Shown one piece after another: positions 57,893 through 63,826 of a stretch of DNA of 63,826 bases; the stretch's first letter is position 1, and every line of letters begins with the position of its first letter. The stretch is from Planctomycetia bacterium (GTDB taxonomy: Bacteria; Planctomycetota; Planctomycetia; Pirellulales; Thermoguttaceae), in the NCBI GenBank assembly GCA_030537455.1, contig JAUNMR010000022.1, positions 1 to 63,826 on the forward strand, read 5' to 3'. Below the pieces are notes generated by a model that was not told where the DNA came from, did not search any database, and saw only the letters and a program-made list of their open reading frames with translations. Position numbers and translations under genes: made by a program.

Positions 57893-59686
57893 ATGAAATT
57901 CCAAAGTTTTTTCCTCGGCGTCCTTTTGGCGTCGTGCTCGCTCTGCTTTATCAGCGCGGCTTGGGCGGACTCGCCACAAGCTCCAACTGCTAATTGGACT
58001 ATGTATAATAAGCCGCGCGCGTCCTTTACGCTCGTTGCACACCGTGGCGCCGGCGACCTTGCGCCGGAAAATTGCCTCTCCTCCTTGATCTACTCCTGGG
58101 GATTGGGTTGTGTGCCTGAAGTCGACGTGCGTCAGACCAGCGACGGGCATATCGTCATGTTCCACGACGGCGACTTCAAACGAGTCGCGCCCGACGCGCC
58201 AAAAGAACTTTTGGATAAGAAGATCAGTGATTTGACCTACGAGCAGGTCATGTCAGTCGATATCGGCGTGGCGCGCGGGGAACAGTTTAAAGGGGAACAT
58301 GTCGTTTCGATCGAAGAAATCGCTGCGGCGCTCAAAGAGGACAATCGTCGACATGTCGTTATCGACGTCAAACAGGTCGACCTGCAAGCGCTTGCCGAGG
58401 CAATTTACGACGTGCGCTTCCAATGTACTTTGACGACTTCCGACGAAGACCTCCTCGCGCGCTGGGCCGATATTTGCCCCAATGCCGACGGAACCCTCTG
58501 GATGGGGTTGGGCGTCATGAACGACGAACAACTCGAAGCGCGCTTTCAAACGTTGCGTGAAAAGAATTTCCGCGGAATCAATCGTTTCCATCTGCACGTC
58601 ACGCGCGAAGAGGACGGCACGACCAAGCCGACTCCGGAATTCATTCGTTCACACGGCGATGAACTGCGACGTCGAGGTATCGAGTTTCAAGCAATGCCCT
58701 GGCCGACTAAGACTTGCCCCAACGCCAAGACCGACTACGACCTTTTCCGTACCCTACTTGATCTGGGCGCAATGGGCTTTGGCGCCGACCGTATGGACAT
58801 TGCGCTCAAAGCGCTCGACGACTTCTACGCCGACGCCCCAGACGACTGGAATATTGTCGAGAATATCCCCCTCGACGAAGTCGTGATTATGGGACATCGC
58901 GGTCTGGGCAACGAGGCGCCTGAAGGAACGATTCAGACCTTTATTAAAGCGTGGAATCAAGGGATTTGCCCCGAGGCAGACGTGAGAACCACAAAGGACG
59001 GCGTTATTGTCTCCTTCCACGACGACAACTTCGCAAGAATCCTAAAGGACGCGCCACAAGAGATTAAAAATAAAGGCGTTAAAGATTGTACGCTTGAAGA
59101 GCTTCGCGAACTTAAAGTCGGCGCCTATATGGGCGAGCAGTATGCGGATGAACGAATCGTCACCCTCGCGGAAATTGTCGAAGAACTTAAAAAAGACCCG
59201 AAAAGATTGATCTTCTGCGACCTCAAGAATATCGACCTGCAGCAGTTCGCGCGTGAAACTCAAGACGTTCACCCGCAAATCTGCCTCACCGATCCTGATT
59301 ATAACGCCCTGGTTGAATGGAAGAAGATCGCTCCACGCTCTAAGACGCTCATCTGGACGCCAACCACCTGGAGCGGCACGCCTGAGGATCTCGAGGAACG
59401 CTTCAATCGTCTGCGCGACGTCAACTTCGATGCGCTTGATTTCGTTCAGGTTCACGTTACTGTCGACGTGCAAGGGAACGTTAAGCCGGGCGTTGACGTG
59501 CTCAGACGTTGCGCAAACGCCACGCGTCGGCACGGCGTCGTCTTTGAGGTTATTACCTGGACCAATGGCGATAAAGAGAAGTCCTATCAGGTCTTACTCG
59601 ACGCCGGAGTCGCGTCCTTTGCCACCGACTTCCCGACGAAAACACAAGAGTCGGTCGCGAAGTATTATCAGTCCCATGCGAAATAA
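57893..59686 (+). CDS. Exported protein with two tandem GDPD domains
   Basis: 597 residues; GGGAG upstream of the ATG. The signal peptide is MKFQSFFLGVLLASCSLCFIS, ending near AAWA. Domain 1 (about 46-315) has VAHRGAGDLAPENC, VDVRQTSDG and MFHDGDF. Domain 2 (about 317-595) has GHRGLGNEAPEG, EADVRTTKDG and FHDDNFARIL. Both keep the HRG, E-x-D and second-His residues, so both may be active. Domain 2 is much closer to the single-domain protein encoded just upstream (WNI.E.IP..EVV.M.HRG) than to domain 1. A duplication followed by fusion is likely. The tandem arrangement is unusual for GDPDs. Confidence 0.88.
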   Translation: MKFQSFFLGVLLASCSLCFISAAWADSPQAPTANWTMYNKPRASFTLVAHRGAGDLAPENCLSSLIYSWGLGCVPEVDVRQTSDGHIVMFHDGDFKRVAPDAPKELLDKKISDLTYEQVMSVDIGVARGEQFKGEHVVSIEEIAAALKEDNRRHVVIDVKQVDLQALAEAIYDVRFQCTLTTSDEDLLARWADICPNADGTLWMGLGVMNDEQLEARFQTLREKNFRGINRFHLHVTREEDGTTKPTPEFIRSHGDELRRRGIEFQAMPWPTKTCPNAKTDYDLFRTLLDLGAMGFGADRMDIALKALDDFYADAPDDWNIVENIPLDEVVIMGHRGLGNEAPEGTIQTFIKAWNQGICPEADVRTTKDGVIVSFHDDNFARILKDAPQEIKNKGVKDCTLEELRELKVGAYMGEQYADERIVTLAEIVEELKKDPKRLIFCDLKNIDLQQFARETQDVHPQICLTDPDYNALVEWKKIAPRSKTLIWTPTTWSGTPEDLEERFNRLRDVNFDALDFVQVHVTVDVQGNVKPGVDVLRRCANATRRHGVVFEVITWTNGDKEKSYQVLLDAGVASFATDFPTKTQESVAKYYQSHAK

Positions 59687-59758
59687 ACGCGGTTCTCGCG
59701 GCGTTTGTGCACTCGCGCACTGCGCCGCTACTACCGCCCTGAGAATAGGAGTTTGACC

Positions 59759-62700
59759 ATGTCACAGTGGACTCGTATCTGCGCCTTAGTTTCGCTGGCG
59801 TTCTTCCTGCTTTGTTCCCCTGTCTCACGTGCAGACGAGGGCGTTAAATTAGCGCTACTTCTGGACGATCCCCCGGTGACGCCGTTGTGTGTGGAGAACG
59901 ATATCCTTGCGGAAATCGTACTTGAGCTACTCGCGCAATCTTCTTCAGTCGATTCGGTTACGCTCCTATCTCCCAGCGCTTCGGGCGCAACGTCGCGTCA
60001 GGGGGATCCGGTCGATTTACTCGACTTCGATATGCTCTGGATCGCTCAGGGCGGGACGATTACAACCGATTCGGCGCTGTTTAGCGACGGTATGTGCGAA
60101 GCGTTGCGCGCGTACTACAAGAGCGCGTCCACACGTGGCGTCATACTGACCGGCGGCGCGGTGGCGCTACTGCAACCTCTTGGATTGTGTGAGTCGCTAA
60201 CCCTTGTGCCTCTTAACTTTGGAAACGATCGCAATCAGAGCGGGTTGATTCCCGTTACGCCGCGTTCTTCCTTCTTCACCGGGGTTGAACTCGACCGTCA
60301 GGGCGTCGCTTGGACGACCAACGCGTCCTTTCCCGCCTTTGCGAAGCTGGAATTTACCTCCGACTCGCTCAAAATCCTCGCTCAAGCCGCCGACGTCAAC
60401 GCGCCCAATCCGCTCTTGCTCGCGCTTGACGACAACGGCGCCGTTAAACTCCTGGCGTACCCGCAACGCGTATCGCCCATGTACGACCTGGCCGCGCCTA
60501 CTTTTCGCGCGAACTTTACCACGCTCCTGACTAATCTCGTTAGCGCGTTAGGGCGCCCTTTCGACGCCAACGACTGTCTCGCTCCACAATATCACGCCCC
60601 TGATTTTGACGCGCTGGCGCGTGCGCTCGCTTGGTTTAGCGATAATTTCGACGAAGAAGAATACCCCAACGTCCAGGATTATTTAACGCGGCTAGAGTCG
60701 CTACGTAACGACTTCGACGCGCTACTGAAGGACGACCCCTTGTGTCTGTCATTGCAAAATGCAACCAAGGAGCGGGAGATTCAAAAACAATTTGACGAGC
60801 TACAACGCCAAGCGCTACTTGAGAACCCCGAATTAGATTTCGACTCGTTCTTCTATATCACGCGCAATCCTAATAAATTGGGGCTGCCCGAAAACTACAA
60901 TAGCAACTCCGTACTACCGCCGACCGGTTATCAGAACCAGTTGCGTCTCTTTAACTTACGAACAAACGAGTCCGCGCTTGTCTATCAGCCGCAACACGAC
61001 GAATTTCTCGGCGACCTAGAACTCTATTACGACGCCGATAAACTCATGTTCTCCGCGCCCGATATGACCGCGCAAGGTCGCTGGCGCCTCTGGGAACTAC
61101 CGCTACAGCCTCAAGACGCCTATTTCCAGACGCAAGACGACCAGGCGCTCCCCAAGCCGACGCTCATGCCGCAAATTAACCTGCCCGACGTTGATAATTA
61201 CGACGCGTGCTATCTGCCAGACGATCGCGTCGTCTTCTGCTCCACCGCCTGCCAGAGCGGCGTGCCCTGTATTAACGGTTCCGGACACGTTTGCAATCTC
61301 TACCTTCTAGAGCGCGACAAGTCCGTGCGACAACTTACCTTAGAGCAAGATCACGACTGGAACCCCGTCGTGCTCAATAACGGGCGCGTCATGTACCTGC
61401 GTTGGGAATACGTCGACCTACCGCACGCTTTCTCGCGCATTATGTTTCACATGAACCCCGACGGAACGAATCAGTCGGAACTCTATGGCAGCGGGTCATA
61501 TTGGCCTAATTCGATCTTCTACGCGCGCCCGCTCCCGGGCGAGGGTTCTAAATTCGTCGGCGTCGTTACCGGTCATCATGAATTGAACCGCCAGGGCGAG
61601 CTGGTGATCTTTGACCCGGCGCAAGGACGACAAGAGGCGCAGGGCGCGGTTCAGCGCATTCCCGGATATGGCAAAAAGGTCGAGCCGATCGCTTGTGACT
61701 TGCCGATTGCGCAGTCCTGGCCGAAATTTCTGCACCCGTTCCCGATTTCGGAACATTACTTCCTCGTGGCGTGCAAACGCGCGCAAAATTCCCCGTGGGA
61801 GATCTGCCTGGTCGACGACTTTGACAACATTGTCACTCTCCTCAAGGACGAACAATTCGCGGCGCTAGAGCCTATCCCGTATCGCCAGACCGAACGCCAG
61901 CCGATTATTCCCGACCGTATCGTGCCCGACTCCCCCACCGCCGACGTCTTTATCGCCGATATTTACGAAGGCGCCGGTCTGAAAGGAGTTCCACGTGGCG
62001 AAGTCAAAGAACTGCGCGTCTTCACCTATAGCTTTGCCTACCAAGGAATGGGCGCTGAGCCCTATAGCGTCGGTCTCGACGGTCCCTGGGATCCGCGCAG
62101 AATTATCGGAACCGCGCCCGTGCTTGAGGACGGCTCCGCCTTCTTTAAGATTCCTGCCTACACCCCCGTGGCGCTACAGCCGCTCGATTCGCAAGGGCGA
62201 GCGCTACAGATTATGCGTAGCTGGATCACCGCCGTGCCTGGAGAAAACGTCTCGTGTATCGGTTGCCACGAACAGCAGAATACGACCAGTACAACGAACC
62301 CGCGTGCGATGGCGTCGCAACGTGAACCGGTCGAAATTCAGCCCTTCTATGGTCAGCCGCGTCCATTTGCCTTTGAAATGGAGATTCAGCCGATTCTTGA
62401 TCATTTCTGCGTGCAGTGTCACAGCCCCGGGAGCGAAACGGTCGAGAAACTCATCGCCGACGGCGTTGTTGCCCCTGAGGTTCGCGAAAGTTACACACGC
62501 GCCAATCATACCTTTGCCGATTCACGCCTGCCTGACTTTACGCGCGCTGCCCCGCAACGCCCCCTCGTTAATGGTTCGTATATCGCCAATAAGTCGCCTA
62601 TTTCCAACGCTTATTACCAATTACGTCGCTATCTCCACACCACGACTAAAGAGAGTCAAATGCCGACGCATCGTCCTTACGAATTTGCCGCGGAAACCCA

Positions 62701-63814
62701 GCCGCTGGTACAAATCCTACAGAACGGTCACTACGGCGTAACTCTCGACGACCAGGCGTGGCGCAAGCTTTATACCTGGATCGACCTCAACGCGCCTTAT
62801 TTCGGCAATTGGGGCGACATGTTACGTCAAGACGCGCCGGAACGTGTGGAAAATCAATGGCGTCGTCGTGAGGAGCTGCGCGCGCTCTACGCTACCAGCG
62901 CCACGACGCAGGACGACGACCCGCGATATGTCAGAGACGGCTCAGACGCCCAGGCGTACCAGCCCCAAACGCAACGCCTCCTCTTTAGCGTGCGACAGGA
63001 AGACTCCGCGCCACAAGACGTCGGCGAACTGACCGCGACGCCGGGCGTTGAGCGCGTATCGCTCGCAGATAACGTCGAACTGGAGCTTGTGGAGATTCCC
63101 GCGCTGAATCTGAGCGTAGCGCGATTTGAGACGACGAATCGTCAGTATCGCGCGTACGATCCGACCTTCGACGCAGGCATTGAATACGGCGATTTTATTA
63201 ATTTCAGCCCGGGCGAAAGGGGAGCGTTGCTCTCACGCGCGCAACAGCCGGTCGTGCGCGTGACATGGCTCGACGCTGTCAATTTCTGCAAGTGGCTTTC
63301 CGAAAAAACCGGCGACGTCTATCGTTTGCCCACAAAGGAAGAATGGCGTCGCCTAGCGTGTGAAACTGATAACGCCTTCTGGTTCGGCGCTCTTCAGGAC
63401 GATTATTCCAGCTACGAGAATCTTGCCGACGCCTCGCACGCGCGTATTTCGCCATTCGGTTGGGAAGGTCGCGTCTCGACTTTGCCGGCGTGGCGACCCG
63501 TCGACTGGAACTGCGACGATCACAGCGCCGTCGCAGCGCCCGTTGGATCCTATCGCGCCAACCCTCTGGGACTCTATGACATGGTCGGCAACGTCGCGGA
63601 ATGGACCGACTCGCAGTGCGTTGAGACCTGTGAGTTAGAAGACGTGCAAACGCATGAAAAGACCGTGAGTAGCGAGCGCGTTAAGAAGGTCGTGTGCGGC
63701 GGTTCCTGGACGACCCCCGAAAGATGGGCGGCGCCGGGCAAAACACGCGCCTATCCTCCGCACTATAACCTGCGCGACGTCGGCTTCCGCGTCGTGCGTG
63801 AAAATCGTAAGTAA
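59759..63814 (+). CDS. Exported fusion: N-terminal flavodoxin-like domain, hydrazine-synthase-alpha-like domain with two haem c motifs, C-terminal formylglycine-enzyme-type domain
   Basis: 1,351 residues from the ATG at 59759 (TAGGAG upstream). The signal peptide is MSQWTRICALVSLAFFLLCS. Residues ~25-240 have an alpha/beta pattern. From about 365 to 830 runs a beta-propeller-like section (CYLPDDRVVFCST, DWNPVVLNNGRVMYLRWEY) resembling the middle domain of the hydrazine synthase alpha subunit. Two CxxCH haem sites follow: CIGCH at 833-837 and CVQCH at 884-888. The last ~250 residues form an SUMF1/FGE-like domain: NVELELVEIPALNLSVARFE, RVTWLDAVNFCKWLSEKTG, LYDMVGNVAEWTDS, GGSW and GFRVVRE. The stop is 12 bases before the window end. 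Similar fusions are common in planctomycetes; the function is unknown, probably periplasmic redox or binding. Confidence 0.83.
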   Translation: MSQWTRICALVSLAFFLLCSPVSRADEGVKLALLLDDPPVTPLCVENDILAEIVLELLAQSSSVDSVTLLSPSASGATSRQGDPVDLLDFDMLWIAQGGTITTDSALFSDGMCEALRAYYKSASTRGVILTGGAVALLQPLGLCESLTLVPLNFGNDRNQSGLIPVTPRSSFFTGVELDRQGVAWTTNASFPAFAKLEFTSDSLKILAQAADVNAPNPLLLALDDNGAVKLLAYPQRVSPMYDLAAPTFRANFTTLLTNLVSALGRPFDANDCLAPQYHAPDFDALARALAWFSDNFDEEEYPNVQDYLTRLESLRNDFDALLKDDPLCLSLQNATKEREIQKQFDELQRQALLENPELDFDSFFYITRNPNKLGLPENYNSNSVLPPTGYQNQLRLFNLRTNESALVYQPQHDEFLGDLELYYDADKLMFSAPDMTAQGRWRLWELPLQPQDAYFQTQDDQALPKPTLMPQINLPDVDNYDACYLPDDRVVFCSTACQSGVPCINGSGHVCNLYLLERDKSVRQLTLEQDHDWNPVVLNNGRVMYLRWEYVDLPHAFSRIMFHMNPDGTNQSELYGSGSYWPNSIFYARPLPGEGSKFVGVVTGHHELNRQGELVIFDPAQGRQEAQGAVQRIPGYGKKVEPIACDLPIAQSWPKFLHPFPISEHYFLVACKRAQNSPWEICLVDDFDNIVTLLKDEQFAALEPIPYRQTERQPIIPDRIVPDSPTADVFIADIYEGAGLKGVPRGEVKELRVFTYSFAYQGMGAEPYSVGLDGPWDPRRIIGTAPVLEDGSAFFKIPAYTPVALQPLDSQGRALQIMRSWITAVPGENVSCIGCHEQQNTTSTTNPRAMASQREPVEIQPFYGQPRPFAFEMEIQPILDHFCVQCHSPGSETVEKLIADGVVAPEVRESYTRANHTFADSRLPDFTRAAPQRPLVNGSYIANKSPISNAYYQLRRYLHTTTKESQMPTHRPYEFAAETQPLVQILQNGHYGVTLDDQAWRKLYTWIDLNAPYFGNWGDMLRQDAPERVENQWRRREELRALYATSATTQDDDPRYVRDGSDAQAYQPQTQRLLFSVRQEDSAPQDVGELTATPGVERVSLADNVELELVEIPALNLSVARFETTNRQYRAYDPTFDAGIEYGDFINFSPGERGALLSRAQQPVVRVTWLDAVNFCKWLSEKTGDVYRLPTKEEWRRLACETDNAFWFGALQDDYSSYENLADASHARISPFGWEGRVSTLPAWRPVDWNCDDHSAVAAPVGSYRANPLGLYDMVGNVAEWTDSQCVETCELEDVQTHEKTVSSERVKKVVCGGSWTTPERWAAPGKTRAYPPHYNLRDVGFRVVRENRK

Positions 63815-63826
63815 CCGTTCCCGCGC

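Overview
The window looks like chromosomal DNA of a member of the Planctomycetota, probably a Pirellulales/Thermoguttaceae-like lineage. Four things point there: a DUF1559 pilin-like protein, a giant secreted protein with an LEPR-XLL-type N-terminus and nine SLREA/beta-helix modules, a fusion of a hydrazine-synthase-alpha-like domain with haem motifs and a formylglycine-enzyme-type domain, and a bacterial topoisomerase VI subunit B. A Kdo transferase implies an LPS-type outer membrane. There is no prophage, CRISPR array or complete insertion sequence. Genes are mostly short transcription units with sigma70-like promoters (TTGACx / TATAAT with 16-18 bp spacers) and good intrinsic terminators.

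Layout. 1-2200 (minus): 3'-truncated secretin-N-domain-like envelope protein. 2726-5278 (minus): waaA, a YycJ-type metallo-beta-lactamase-fold hydrolase and a DUF3467 protein. 5464-20324 (plus): arfB, a divergent Nramp-like transporter, a small membrane protein, a membrane-anchored PP2C phosphatase, hisF, pilT, a PilB/GspE-like protein with degenerate nucleotide-binding motifs, two small membrane proteins, a DinG/XPD helicase, miaB and a methyltransferase. 20413-21991 (minus): tRNA-Ile(GAT) and a PPi-type phosphofructokinase. 22200-22850: long leader region with a candidate small RNA. 22851-38711: one 5,286-residue secreted protein carrying two protease-like folds that have both lost their catalytic residues, followed by a right-handed beta-helix array. 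39274-41033 (minus): queG and a small secreted protein. 41372-41442: tRNA-Gln(CTG). 41785-43479 (minus): lipoprotein plus DUF1559 pilin-like protein. 43634-43907: two abutting 137-bp MITE-like units. 44182-44457: a short transcription unit for a 21-residue Arg/Trp-rich peptide with a structured leader. 44586-45101 (minus): secreted Gly-rich protein. 45581-48570 (plus): queD, an orphan DUF1667 protein, apgM and a DUF1080 protein. Then ndk (minus), a two-domain SurA/PpiC isomerase (plus), a transglutaminase-like protein (minus), an alpha/beta hydrolase, topoisomerase VI subunit B, tRNA-Gln(TTG), two GDPD-family proteins holding three GDPD domains, and the haem/FGE fusion protein that ends the window.

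Functional themes: envelope and secretion (waaA, secretin-like protein, pilT with a pilB-like partner, PPIase, exported GDPD, transglutaminase and DUF1080 proteins), translation and tRNA maturation (arfB, miaB, queG, queD, three tRNAs), glycolysis (PPi-PFK, apgM) and DNA topology/repair (topo VI B, DinG-like). The least ordinary items are the giant protein with two pseudo-protease domains, the Arg/Trp-rich mini-gene, the tandem MITE and the ATPase-degenerate PilB homologue. All family assignments come from reading motifs by eye; no database search was run.
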